This document shows, in pieces, positions 49,691-62,322 of a stretch of DNA of 64,000 nt. Within the stretch, counting starts at the first letter, position 1. Every line of letters begins with the position of its first letter. Source of the stretch: Sialis fuliginosa. Taxonomy: Eukaryota; Arthropoda; Insecta; Megaloptera; Sialidae. The position numbers were made by a program, and so were the translations under genes. The stretch spans positions 24,151,001 through 24,215,000 of the forward strand of contig OY540813.1 in assembly GCA_961205875.1 (NCBI GenBank), read 5' to 3'. The notes under the pieces were generated by a model. That model did no database searches. It worked only from the letters and a program-made list of their open reading frames with translations, and was not told the DNA's origin.

Positions 49691-52600
49691 TGTATGAAAA
49701 ACACCCACAAAACATTATATGCAAAAAATGCAAAACATCATAATGATTCCATTAATTTGCACAATACTGTAGGTAAGTCTCATTTCGTCTCGGTTTTTGA
49801 AAAAGAAGGTCTCAATTTTTCTAATTCCAACTGGATCTTGGTCTCATCTCGTGGAAATCGAAGCTACATATATGTTATTTATTAATCCTATACGATCTAC
49901 ATATGGTACATATACTCACATGTGTGCGTGTTTACTTATTGATTCTATTCATAGAATTTGTAACTGCTAACAACCCGTATTCTTACTATGTACGAGTATG
50001 TAAATTGATTGAATATAATTAAATACTGACTAAATTGGGAAAACAATGTAGGTACAAGTAGTCATGCCACTTAGGTACCTAATATCACAATATCGATGTA
50101 TATCAACGTCTGTTCTTTTGTGTCTAGTAAAATATCTTATAAATTATATATATGTATGCTAAAAACTTCTAAATTGCAAATCGATGATACCCAGATATAG
50201 TACACATTTTTTGTGTTTTTTTTCAGGGAGGACGGTGCCATAGAGCTAAAGACCAAAACTTTTGACGTGAATAACGTCTAATGTTTTACTCCAGATACTG
50301 ATTGGGCATTTCAGAAACTTGATGTAATGCGCTGAGATCAGTTTGCGCGCTAGCGAAATTTAACATCAGTGTATCTCGACACTGACAAGGTTATTTGAAA
50401 ATCATTTCATGTTTCATTCACCTTGAAAATCGACCTCAAGGTCGCCATCAAGTGCATCACTTTGAACTCTACAACTTTGGTCCTAAGCACTTTTTTCAGA
50501 AAATGTATCGTTTCAGAAATAATTAGCCATAACTGTTTCCACCTCCAGTGGTTGAGGGGTGATTTCTACCCCTAAAAAGCGTATTTAGCCGAAACAAAAA
50601 AACACGTATTTAATATTTTTCGGTGTTTAATAAGTATGTTAAGTTTCATTCAAATCGGTGAGTTACAGTTGAGTAGTGTTACTTGTGAGAGCAGCTATCA
50701 CGCGGGTTTTGGTCTCAAATTATATATCCCTACGTGATACAAGTACAAATCAAAACATTTAATCAGTTTTAATGAGTGAAAAACTTCTAACTACATATTA
50801 AAAAAATCGCATTTCCACGATTTTACTTGTAAATATTAATTGATTGAATTGAATTAAAAATAACAGTATATTAGAATAAATTCTCTAAGGAGTAACGTTT
50901 TTAATTTTTTGACTAAAGTTTTTAAAATGAATAAATAATAATAATAAAGTAAATTTCTTATTTCCCCCATTTTGTTTGTAAATATTAATTAATTGTTTTT
51001 ATATTCGTACAAATCATAAGAAATAACTATATTATACAATACTAGTATGAGTTTTATTTAACCCCACTGTGCATTCCGACACAGTCACACCCATTTTTTT
51101 ATTTAAGAGGCTAGAAGCAGTCATTTCATATTGCTCCCTATATTTACTGGTTTTAAAAAATCTAAAAATTCATGGTAATGAAACTAAAACTATTAAGGTT
51201 AATTCAGGTTAATAATATCAGTTCAAAATCAAAAACTTTATATACACCTGTATATCTTCGTATATACTCAGTACGTACCTACGAAATCCTAAGGGCATAC
51301 ACCCACCTTCTTTAATAATTTAAAAAATGATTTTCAAATAAAATTAAAAATTATCTTAAAAATGAATATTATTTTATTAATATTTTAATTAGTTCTTTAT
51401 TTTAATTTAATTTCATTTTATTTAATAATACCATATAACTGTACGTTCATATCTCAAAATAAGTTTTATATTGGAAATAGTTACAAATCCAAACATTTTT
51501 ACTTGACGTGTTCAAACCATAATATTCCTGATGTGGAAAAATACCCATTTTAATTAATAACTTTTGAATACTTTTCTGACGATGAAACTCTAATGAATTT
51601 TAAAATGGGTGTAATTATAATAATATGAAGTAATTTGGTTGTTAACATGTCATTTCATTCAGAAAATTAATTAATGTTAAGAACACTACCAAATTGACTT
51701 GACAAGTTTAAAACAATTGTAAAGTGTATCTCCAGAGACCAAAACAAATAAATTGAATTGTGCTAATCTCAAGATTTCTAAGCTTTCTGCTGCGTCCAAT
51801 TGATTATTATTACTGCATGTTTTAATTAGTTTTAAATTATTTATATCTGTTGTGTGATTTAATGTAGTCATATGATGAGCTACGCTGGATTTATCAAATA
51901 ATTAAAAAAATATCCTAAAAAGGTATTTATTGTCAAAAGTTCTTGAACTAAATATTACTTACAAACATTTTTGAAAACGACACACATTCAGGTCAGGTAA
52001 TATTCCAGGTGACGCCCATATACTATAATTTTCTTATCTAAATATGGAATTGTATAGTAATTACATATAATAGATAAAAAAATTCATTAAGAAGTATAAT
52101 CAATGATTAATTTCTCATGTATTTTTTGTTGATGATAGTTATATTTTTTCTGGAATCGACTTTAAATTCTTCAACATGTCTGTAAATCAGTTACATCTTA
52201 AAATAATTTTTGGGTTCCTCGAATAATGAATAATCTAATATTTAACCAATAAACCAAAGCACATAATAATAATAATAACAGTTAGATTGAAACTTAACTA
52301 ATAACTAATTACTAAAAAATAATAATAATATAAATATAATATATGAAAAAAATATAAATATAATGTATATCTTCTATTCGAGTCCCGTAAGAATTACGTA
52401 CCTACTTGAATGCCAGTCAATATTATGATTTTCAATTACAGTAGGGTCTCTTTTTACGCGGTAGATACGTTCCAAATTGCGTATAAAAAATCGAATATTT
52501 ACTGTAATAACAATAGTAATATTAAGAATACTTTCATTATTTTCTATAGCCGCGTTAAACCAAATCAATCAATTCAAATTGGCCGAAAATCGCGTATAAA

Positions 52601-53794
52601 AGTTTATGAAAATTCACGAAAATAAGAATGTCTAAAAAAACACAAAAAACTTAGTTCGAAAATCTGAAAGAAATTGATGTAAAACTTAAAATAAAATAAG
52701 TTTGTTTTTCTATTTTATTTATTTAATTTGATTGAAAAGAAAAAATATTTTTATATCTTTTCATTATATAGAATTATCGTCGTTATCTGAAATTACAACT
52801 CGGCACCGTTAGTGAACTGGTGCGAAATCTTGTTGAACGAAGATTTTAGTAATAACAAAACGTTTACATATTTAAATTCCTTGAATTGGCAGCTTTCATT
52901 AGATATTTCACTCGCCAAAACGGGGAATCCCCGAATTTGCATATATGTATATTGAACTATTTATATTTTTTTGTATAACCTTGTTTTACTATTATATAAA
53001 TAATTGATAATACTAAAATAACGAAGAATATTTTTTATTATCGTGTTTCCTCATTTTCATAATGACGATTCCACGAGCGCAGTCAATCATTTTTAAGGTG
53101 AAAGATTTTTTCAGAGATATGAGTTAGCTGAGCGTCGGCCGTGAATTTTCGGGTCACGTTGGGTCACAAATGGTTCATAACATAATTATTTGAATATTTA
53201 GAATCACCCAGTATTCACTCTCAGTATTACGTATAAGAAAGTCCCGTGGCTATCATGACAGATATTTTTTTATTAATTGTTCAAACTATTGATTTGTTGA
53301 GGGATAGATCTAAATGAGTGGAGTAATTTTTATTATTACAATTTTTTTATTATCTCTCACCGTTTAGGAATAATAAAAGGGTCGTGAGTCTCGATTCACG
53401 GCGCCCAGCTCTACCGTGTGTTACGCTCGTGACACGATTTTGTGCATTAGAAAAAAATTCACAGACTTTTGACGAGACCGAGACGAAACGTAATCCTCGT
53501 TTTGTTTTTCTCGTCAAGTTTACTGTGAAATTCATAAACTTATAATAAACTTCTCAAGACTCAGAATCACTTATATTTCTGTAAAGGTAGGTTTGTAGAT
53601 CCATGTTCATTTGACTTTTCGTACTCACATTAGTCATTTATATACGGCCTTAAAATCGTCGCTTTTTTTAACACCACGTATTTTCATAAAAGAAACATTA
53701 AATACAATTATGTAGGTGCTTGTATTAGAACGTAGTAATTGAACTAAACATTTTTCTAATTCAATCACAATATCTTTTTTACTTACAATTAGAT
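49691..53794. other. Intergenic DNA with degenerate repeats, no gene
   Basis: GAGACGAGA-type motifs lie at 49775-49860 and 53470-53510. An unclassified repeat block lies at 50222-50720 (CACCTTGAAAATCGACCTC, TTTCATTCAAATCGGTGAG). A pogo-like end CAGTAGGGTCTCTTTTTACG lies at 52439. A block at 53212-53260 is related to 37881-37940. No coding sequence. Confidence 0.4.
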
Positions 53795-53797
53795 TCA

Positions 53798-54046
53798 TCT
53801 CCGGTATTATCAACCAATTTAAAGCTCCTTTAGCGCTAAATGCTCCTTTAACCTAAATTTTGTATATTACAATCGTGATTTAAAATCAATATTTACGCTA
53901 TCAATTCAAAATTGACATAATATGCGTTGTAAAAACATAGTATAAAAAATTAAAAATCCATTTAATTAAATATATTATGCTGGGTTCTGTAGAAAATATA
54001 ACAGTTAGTTAAAGGAGTATTTAGTTAAACTTGATAATACCGGGCG
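53798..54046. mobile_element. PIF/Harbinger-like MITE, copy 2
   Basis: TCTCCGGTATTATCAACC and TTGATAATACCGGGCG form the ends. TCA flanks both sides (53795-53797 and 54047-54049). It shares the GCTCCTTTAGCGCTAAATGC block with the copy at 26983-27230, in the opposite orientation. Confidence 0.65.
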
Positions 54047-54061
54047 TCATTCTAAACAATA

Positions 54062-54917
54062 CAGTGCGTTCACGATGAAAGGAACAAATTCGTTTAAAAT
54101 TCAGGTAATTATTTTGTGGAAAAACGCTCGGACCCGTCGATTAGTATTTTTAGTTGCGGATTTTTTGACATAAGAAAATTGTATACAGGGTGTCTCAGAA
54201 AAAAACATATACAGTCATCATTGATTTTTTTAAATGGAACACCCTATTATTATACCATTTTTGAATTGTGCGATAAGTTCTGAACACTTTTCTTACAGCA
54301 TATTATATCTCTAAAATCAGCGATTTTCAGAATAATGACGTTTGAAAATTGACATTTTGAAATACACAAAAGTCAAATAAAATGATTAAATTGAACAAAA
54401 ACACTTTGAACATTTTTTTAAAAGCCAACAAAAATAACCTGGTATTGCAAAAAAAAGAAAAAAAATGAAAAAAAAAGAAAAAAAAAGGAAAAATAAAAGA
54501 AAAAAAAAAGTTCAATGTTTTTATTTTTTTTGGCATACTAGGATGTTTTTGTTAGCTTTTAAAAAATGTTTAAGGTGTTTTTGTTCAATTTAAACATTTT
54601 ATTTGACTTGTGTGTATTTAAAAATGTCAATTTTCAAACGTCATTATTCCGAAAACCACTGATTTTAGAGATATGGTATGTTTTACAAAAAGTGTTCAGA
54701 ATTTAGCGTACAATTCAAAAATGGCATAATATATAGGGTGTTCCATTTAAAAAAATCAATGATGACTGCATATGTTTTTCCTGAGACACCCTGTATACAA
54801 TTTTCTTTTGTCAAAAAATCCGCAACTAAAAATACTAATCGACGGGTCCGAGCGTTTTTCCACAAAATAATTACCTGAATTTTAAACGAATTTGTTCCTT
54901 TCATCGTGAACGCACTG
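54062..54917. mobile_element. Long-TIR foldback element, TA duplication
   Basis: The ends CAGTGCGTTCACGATGAAAG and CTTTCATCGTGAACGCACTG are perfect inverted repeats next to TA on both sides, as for Tc1/mariner-type insertion. The arms extend about 250 bp and are almost identical. They include ACAGGGTGTCTCAG near 54184 and its complement near 54783. The centre has a purine tract of A and G (about 54448-54511). No transposase. Together with 45046-45790 it defines a family. Confidence 0.85.
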
Positions 54918-54919
54918 TA

Positions 54920-55670
54920 TAATAACTTTATTGTCAATAAATAACTCAGTAATTGTAATGATTCTTAAACATTGTAATTGGTCTACGAGCATGATAAAAA
55001 TTATGATTTCTAGATTTAATTATACGATATATCGTATTTAATTATTCAATAGATAACATAGTAAACAATAATAATATCGATAAAGTATGTTTATTTCTAT
55101 TAATTATGTATGTGTATACGTACTTTTTATAGCCGGACTAGAAATTCCACGCGGTTTCGCTCGCGTTTATTACAAAATCAAATAATTTTTATACATTTTC
55201 ACCTATATAATTATTTCACAACTATCATATATTTTTCTTGTTATATTTTTATTGAAAAATATTGATTGTACATTTTTTTGGTGTGAACAAGGAAAATTAT
55301 GGACATTTGTGATTTTGTTAGAAAAAAATAACTTGGCGTTTTGGATGGTAAATTAGATATATTTTTCAATGAAATTTGAAAAACAATGTTTTTTTTAATA
55401 ATATCATTATCCTAACCGCAAAGTTTTTTGCTGGATGTGCTTTTGTTAAATTATAATTTAAATAAAATTTCAATAGTCATGAACTATTTTATATTTTCAC
55501 AAAACTCATTTTTTTTAGTTGATACATTAGTGCAGAACAGTTTTAGTTGTCTGCTCATCAACGCACCGCCCAAACCTATAGACCTGTAAACCGCTAACCT
55601 CAGGGAGAATATGGGGCTTTGGACCACATGATGTTTTAATATAGTTCTGAATAGATCAATAAAGTAAGAT
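54920..55670. other. Intergenic DNA, no gene
   Basis: A phrase at 55133-55178 (CCGGACTAGAAATTCCACGC, GGTTTCGCTCGCG) resembles RTE-type LINE tails; nothing else. Confidence 0.35.
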
Positions 55671-55673
55671 TTA

Positions 55674-56302
55674 TGCCCGGTATTATAAAGAATTTACTTG
55701 AGTACAAATATGCAAATTAACTTTCAGCTAACGTTATCTGCTAGGTGTCAAATTGTTATGAAAATACTGGATATTTTAAAGAAATGGTAATAAATGTATA
55801 ATAATGTAAATGCTATGCATTTTATGAGGTACATGTAGCATTATTAAGTCGCTGATTGTATAATACTTATCACGCATGCGTCAAGGTTATGATTAGAGAT
55901 TGGAAAAATAGTTTTTCAACTATTGCGAAAAATGCATTTATTGTAATTTTTATTACATATCTCCACCGTTTTCAGAAAACTGGTTTGATTGAACACAATT
56001 TGGAATCAACTATTTGCAACTACCTTTCCAACTATTTTTAAACTATTTCATATTTGCGACACTTTTTATGCTTCGTTTGCACTAATTATTATTAAATCGT
56101 AAAAAAACTATTTACCAACTATTTTCCGAAAAAAAAAATTGAACTAGTAACTATTTCATTGAAAATAACTATTTTTCCTATCTCTAGTTATGATATACAA
56201 TATCATGAGTGTGTTGTCATTTATATTTAATACCTAGCAGATAGCGTTAGCTGGAAGTTAATTTGCTTTTGCACTCTAGCAAATTCTTTATATTACCGGG
56301 CA
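55674..56302. mobile_element. PIF/Harbinger-like MITE holding a nested hAT
   Basis: TGCCCGGTATTATAAAGAAT at the left and ATTCTTTATATTACCGGGCA at the right form the ends, with TTA on both sides (55671-55673 and 56303-56305). Mirrored internal phrases are GCTAACGTTATCTGCTAGGT and ACCTAGCAGATAGCGTTAGC. A hAT MITE at 55894-56186 sits within, so the original element was about 330 bp. Confidence 0.8.
55894..56186. mobile_element. hAT MITE nested in a Harbinger-like MITE
   Basis: Ends TAGAGATTGGAAAAATAGTT and AACTATTTTTCCTATCTCTA; exact 8-bp duplication GTTATGAT (55886-55893 and 56187-56194). The interior repeats AACTATTT several times. 293 bp, non-coding. Confidence 0.9.
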
Positions 56303-56639
56303 TTATAATTGTTAATTTGGCTAATACGAAGAATCTGGGTCCCGACGTCACAACTGTCAAAAAAAGTATGTAATTATTCAGAATAGAGTTGATGCTTTAA
56401 TACTATACACTTTAACTGTCCTTGGTTAGGACAATCTATCAACACGTGATTTTTGATAGTAATGACGTTGGGACACCCAAAATCTCCGTATTAACCGTTA
56501 ATTTTTCACATGACCGCGACGCTAAATTACGATCGCCTAGGGTGCTTAAGACGGACCTGTTGTGGTCGATATTTAGGAAGATATCTTCAAATGTTTTCGC
56601 GAATCCTAATCCTTGAACCCAACAGATTGCAGTGTCCTA

Positions 56640-57028
56640 CATATCGAACATCCCGCAAGGTGGCGCGCGCGTCACACGACGCACACACACTCACACATCT
56701 GCGTGTGTGTAGCTGTCACGTGGTGCAATGGCGTACTTAAACAACATGCATCTTGTTCCGCGAGCCAGTTCGCGTTCGTACTCAGTGATAGACTGTACCT
56801 CGTTACATAATTCCCTGTTGCAACACCGTTTGTCCAAGTTCTTCAATTAAAAGTGAAAATCAGTTAGCACCTACGGCCAATGCTAGACTCTCCGCTCGTT
56901 TAAATTATGATCGCATAGGTTTAAGTGAATTTTGTGTGAAGTGATTCTGTTTTTTTATTATTATTTTTATTTCATAAACATACATTTTTTTATTGTGATA
57001 ATAGGGTTGCCTTTTATAAAACAGTAAT
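56640..57028 (+). promoter_or_regulatory. Possible promoter and first non-coding exon
   Basis: A CpG-rich stretch in otherwise A+T-rich DNA contains GTGGCGCGCGCGTC (56660s) and a CACGTG E-box (56717-56722). It also has an arthropod initiator-like TCAGTG (56782-56787). About 245 bp further on, AATGTAAGTATT provides a strong splice donor (GT at 57029). No TATA box is visible. Short open frames here overlap in several frames and look accidental. If real, the gene would be transcribed to the right, with its coding exons outside the window. Confidence 0.35.
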
Positions 57029-58979
57029 GTAAGTATTCATTTCTTTATTTTATATATATTTATACCAAATACTTTAATTCGTTTTGTTTGAATTTGACTT
57101 ATTTTGCAAATGTCAAATCATATATCGATTCTCATGTTAGAGTTGAAAAAAATACATTTTATAAATGAAATGTCTTTATAGAAGTATTAATAATAACAGA
57201 TTTGTATTATAATTGATATTAAAAGGGTTAAAAATAACGCATTATAATAATTATCATCAATAAAATTGAAGTCTATTATGTCATAAGATATGGAACCTCT
57301 ATAGCTGTATATATATGGTAATAAATGTGTATGTATACAAGAAGAAAGTGAAATGATATTAATTGTAAGTAAACATTAGAAGTAGTATGAAAGAAAAAGT
57401 GATTACACTTTTTTTTCATGGATAAACCTGTACCTATGTAACTGATATAAAAATTGTCTATGTCGAGTGACTATAGTAATAAATGTAATACGGTGCTTAG
57501 AATGTTAACGGAATCTAACCAAATATACTGTATAGTTTCAGTACCACGTGCAGTGTTTAAAAAAATGTATTTGTCATGGCCGTGTTTCACAAATCGCGAT
57601 TTGGTTTAAGTTACAACACTTTTTTCGTACGGCCACAAAATGTAATTTCTTTCTAGATTTATTTTATTGTCACTTTCTCACAAGAAAGTAGTAAACTATT
57701 ATTTAATTATAGATCAGTGCATTTAAAAATGTTTTATTTGAAAATATATCTGTACAGGATTATTAATAAGGTACAATATAAAAAATTAATGACTAAGTTT
57801 TTTTTAAATTAAAATCATTTGAATTTTTTGCAGAATTCTTCAAAATACACAAAATAATATATTGGTGGAATAAAATGTGTATAAAATAAAATTGAAAAAT
57901 ATTTATATGATATTTATTTCTGATAATTTAGTTTTATTGCAATTATAGCAATATATGTTCTCTAAGAAAAACTTAAAATTTATTTTAAAAACTAAGATCA
58001 TTAAATTCTTAAAAATACATTTTAACTGAAATGGAAAAGTAATATGTTATGAGGACTAAAAAGTTTTACTTATAATTTATATTAATATAGATTTATAACA
58101 ATCTAAAGTATAAAAGCAAGGATCTAGGAAACCAAAGTTAAAAATTAATAAAAATAATTTAGATCAATGGAAAATAATCTCTTAAATAAAAAACAAATTC
58201 TGAATTAAGTGCTTACTTAGTTATCTTCTTTTCAATAAAAAATATTTAAACGTATAATTTTCAATAAAAGTGACTATTTTATATTAAAATATAAAGAAAA
58301 AAGTAGTGGTTTCAGTCACTTGAATGTATTTATTCTTATATGGTATTAGATCCCATTTTTTACCGAAAACATATTTTTTCTAATTTTCAAAAAATAAATT
58401 TTGTCCTTTTTATAAACTTCTTAGAAAATGTAATCATTTCGCGTCCAATCAACATAATACTTAATTTTTTTACTTAAAAAACTCCTTAGCTTTGTACACG
58501 ATAGAAAAAATTACTTTTTGTACTAAATTAAAAATCATATAAGTACAAAAAAATTGATATTAAAATTCAAAAAATAAAAAATAATAATTCACACTTATGT
58601 ACATTTAAAAAATTTATCTGATATTAATTTCTAGATCTTTATACGGATTACATAACTTGACAATGCCATGTGATTCTATTTATAATTTCATCTATGAATT
58701 CGAAAGAGATATACTTTATTTTAAGATTGTTATACGAATATTTATAACCTTTCCTGATTCTTTGACTGAAAACTATAATTAGCCAAAGTGTCGTCATCGC
58801 CGAACGCATTTTGTCACACCTGCTACTAAAGAGAATGAACAAGTTTACTATTGGGTGCTCTGTCCCCTTAAAAATGTAAATAGTGTTATTATTAGGGGTG
58901 GCTACAAACCAAGTGTGTGTCATTTGAAAATTGTGTAATTATTATATTTCTGTTTAAAGCTTATAGTATAATCACTAGT

Positions 58980-59310
58980 GCAGCGATTCTCAACCTTTTT
59001 ACCTTTGAGGAACCTTTGAAATAATATTCATGTTTATAATCCTTATATAAACATTTAATTTGTTATTATTAATATCTTCTCTTAATATTTATAAACTTAA
59101 AATTTACAAACAAAAAGAAAATTATATTCAATCAAAAATACAAATACATAAAAATCTGTACTCACAAAACAATTTAACATAAATAACCAATATCGGAATT
59201 AACAGAAAAAACATAAATAGATAATAACTACTCAACAATAATTTAATTACAATTTCTCGCGGAACCTTTAATGGGGCGAACCCCGATTAAAACACACTGC
59301 AATATTGGGA
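58980..59310. mobile_element. Degenerate hAT-like repeat
   Basis: CAGCGATTCTCAACCTTTTT is a widespread hAT-type end, followed by GAGGAACCTTTGAA and, near the far side, CGCGGAACCTTTAATGGGGC. The distal terminus is not clear. Confidence 0.35.
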
Positions 59311-59519
59311 ACACTTAGGTACTACAAAATTTGTGTATTAAAAAATATATATATACATTTTAATATCTTCTCAATAAATTGTCACTTTAAAAAATATTTT
59401 TAATGACTATAGTTTATTTTGAAATGAAATAATTTGTATGTATTTTATTATAAAATATCAAAAGTAAATTATCCTTAAAATATCTACTTATATTCCCTAT
59501 GTAATTCAGTTATATATCT

Positions 59520-59680
59520 TAAACTACTTCTAGGGTCTTAGGCTTTCAAACAGTGCAAACATTCTATTGAAATCGGTTCCGTAGTTTTCGTTTCAAAATG
59601 GGACAAACAGATAAAATTTCTAAAAACTATCAGTACTATATAATACATAGTCACTAAAGACAAAGCCCACAGATTTTTAT
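59520..59680. mobile_element. LINE-like 3' tail remnant
   Basis: TTGAAATCGGTTCCGTAGTT followed by GGGACAAACAGA is the usual untranslated tail phrase of RTE-type LINEs. No coding part is present. Confidence 0.4.
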
Positions 59681-62276
59681 ATATATTAGTATTGATTAGT
59701 TGAAATCTAATAAATAAATTGTCTAATTTTTAATATCTTTCCATAGGTAAGGTTTAAAAATCGAAACAATTAACTAAAAAATATCGACAATTTTTTTCAA
59801 AACAATTATTTAATAACAAAAAAATAAAGGTAACTGGTTCGGCTTTTGAACAACTCACTTTCTTGTTATTTAATTTTGTCCCCTATGGAAACGTTAAAAG
59901 ATTTATTATTAGGGGTGGGTACTCTCACGACTGAAAATCAACTGTTCGTTACGTAGAAAACGTATGGGTAATTATCGTGTACTATTACTGTTAAATTACT
60001 TTCCGAGTATATTTACGTTTCATGTAAAAAGGGGGATATATTCAAGCATTAAAAATATAAACACATAAAAATTTAATTTTTATTTAAATCGTGAAACCCT
60101 AGGTCTGTAATTTTACTACTGTATTATTCATCAAATTACAGTAAAAATAAAATCAGGCTTGCTGAAAATGTATTTTGCTTATGTAGGTGCACGTATTAAA
60201 TAAATAAAAAATTTTAAAAATATATTTAATTAAAAAATAAAATAAAAATTCCTAAACTTGTCTATTTCCCTGTTGGAATTTGAAGGTACTTATTCTTAGT
60301 ACATCACGCTATTTCATTTTTTATCAGCGAGATGAGACTTTTCATCTCTGAAATTTCTTAAAAATGTATAATATTGGATGGAAAAAAAAATTTTATTCTC
60401 ATGAAACCGATACTTTTCTCGGTTTTGGTTACTTGGACCGATACGAGATGGTTTCAATTTTCACGAGACGAAATCGAGACCCAGACAGATATTTGTGGCG
60501 ATCTTATTGTTAGTAAAATTAAACTGCATATTATGTTATGTTGTAAAAAAATAATGCAAGGTGACAAAGTGACAATGATGCATTTATTACATTGATATAT
60601 GGATTGAGTATATAATCGTATAATATGTAAAATAGAACAATCTATAATTAAATTTATGTTAATTCATTTTTTATAATTTTATAAAAATAAATATAGCATA
60701 AACTACCTATAAACAATACCTACTAATAATCGTCGTAAAAGCCATTTAATTGCTTTGATTAAAGATGCATTGTTTATTGACCTTCAGTTAATCTAGTATT
60801 TTTATTGATTATATATTATATAATACAAAATATTTAAGATAGCTATTGAATCTGATAATCGATATGAATATAGCAGTTTTTTGAGTGCAAATGTGCATCG
60901 TTCCGGAAAAAGAAAGTCCTTTTAAACAATATACATAGGTACATACATATGTTCTTACATGTATTCGTATGGTATATACAGTATTTATGTTTGTAGAAAA
61001 ATAAAAAAGTGGCACTTGCTCCTCTCTTGAATTTTTTAAAAACAAAAGTTAAAATGTTTCATTATTTATTTTATTTATTTTTTAATAATTGAGATATTCA
61101 GAAAACAAAGTGACTTAATTAAGAAATGTTAAACATTAGTGAGTTTTTTTATCTTATCATAATTAATCTTTTGTAAAGTACTTCACTAATTAAATTTAAA
61201 AATAAAATCGAGAAAGTTATTTATTACGATTACTAAAAAACCGCTATTTTCTGGAAAAAAGTTATTTAACTATTACGTATATTATATAACAACAATAGAC
61301 TACTTTCTTTTCGATATATGCACATATTATACATAAATATTCATCGATTAAATCTAGTATTACAATTAGTCGTAGTTAAAAATAAGGTACTTGTATGTAA
61401 TGCCGTCACCACCCATACAAAATATATGTATATTCCATGTAAATTAAAATGTAGTAGTAAATTAACTATATTTAGTGGTGACTCTGGTGGTTTTTTAAAA
61501 TAAAAAATTGACTCGATCTCTGCCACAACTAATTATTTTGAAATAATTATAATAAAATTACGAAAATATCAATCAAAATTTAAAACCAAAATTGTATGAG
61601 TACTAAAAATATTTAATGAATAAATTCTACCGATGAATTCTGCTGTTAAAAAAATTCATATTTTTTGAACGATTCGATATGATTGTATGTCGAAGAGTTT
61701 GTCCACCCCTGAAGAATTCCTGAGTATACCCATGTGTTTAAACAAGTGTTGAAATACAGATTTTGCGAGAAAGTAATCATATCATTTCACCTCGAATTTT
61801 CTCGAAGGCAGTTGAATTCTTATTTATCCAAAACTATTTTAATTTAATTAATTATAATTTTACAATTAAATCATTTGATGTTTGCAGCAAATTGTGAGAC
61901 TTGCATGCCTCGATATTTTGTCGAATTATTTTTTTTGTCGATAAAGTATGTGTATTAATTATAAATCTTTTTTTGGTTTAATTTAATTTTTTCGGTGACG
62001 TTATTATTGTAAACATTAGATTTATTACATCTACGATATTAATTCATTAATTAAAATAATAAATATTAAAAAAAAATTAATTGTATAAAATATTTATTAT
62101 ACTAGAAATTATTGACGTTTATTACTAAATTAAAATTTAAAATCATTTTCATCTTTACACATTTTATTAGAAAATAAACTATAAATTTCTTATCGAATAG
62201 CATATACAAAGTATGTGGTCTTTTTAACAGAGAAAGTTCCATCAAAATCGGATCAGTAGTTTTTATGGATGCACGT

Positions 62277-62322
62277 CGAGACGAGATCTATCTCAGATTC
62301 GTCATGTCTCATGTGCAGCGGT
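62277..62322. repeat. Compact GAGACGAGA inverted repeat
   Basis: TGCACGTCGAGACGAGAT is followed by its imperfect mirror GATTCGTCATGTCTCATGTG. This is the tidiest copy of a dispersed motif found at about ten places in the window. Confidence 0.45.

Noticed and set aside
56422-56810. Three overlapping + strand open frames of 64-76 codons
   Set aside because: They overlap in different frames in a G+C-richer block, with no recognisable motif. The block is better explained as promoter or untranslated exon.
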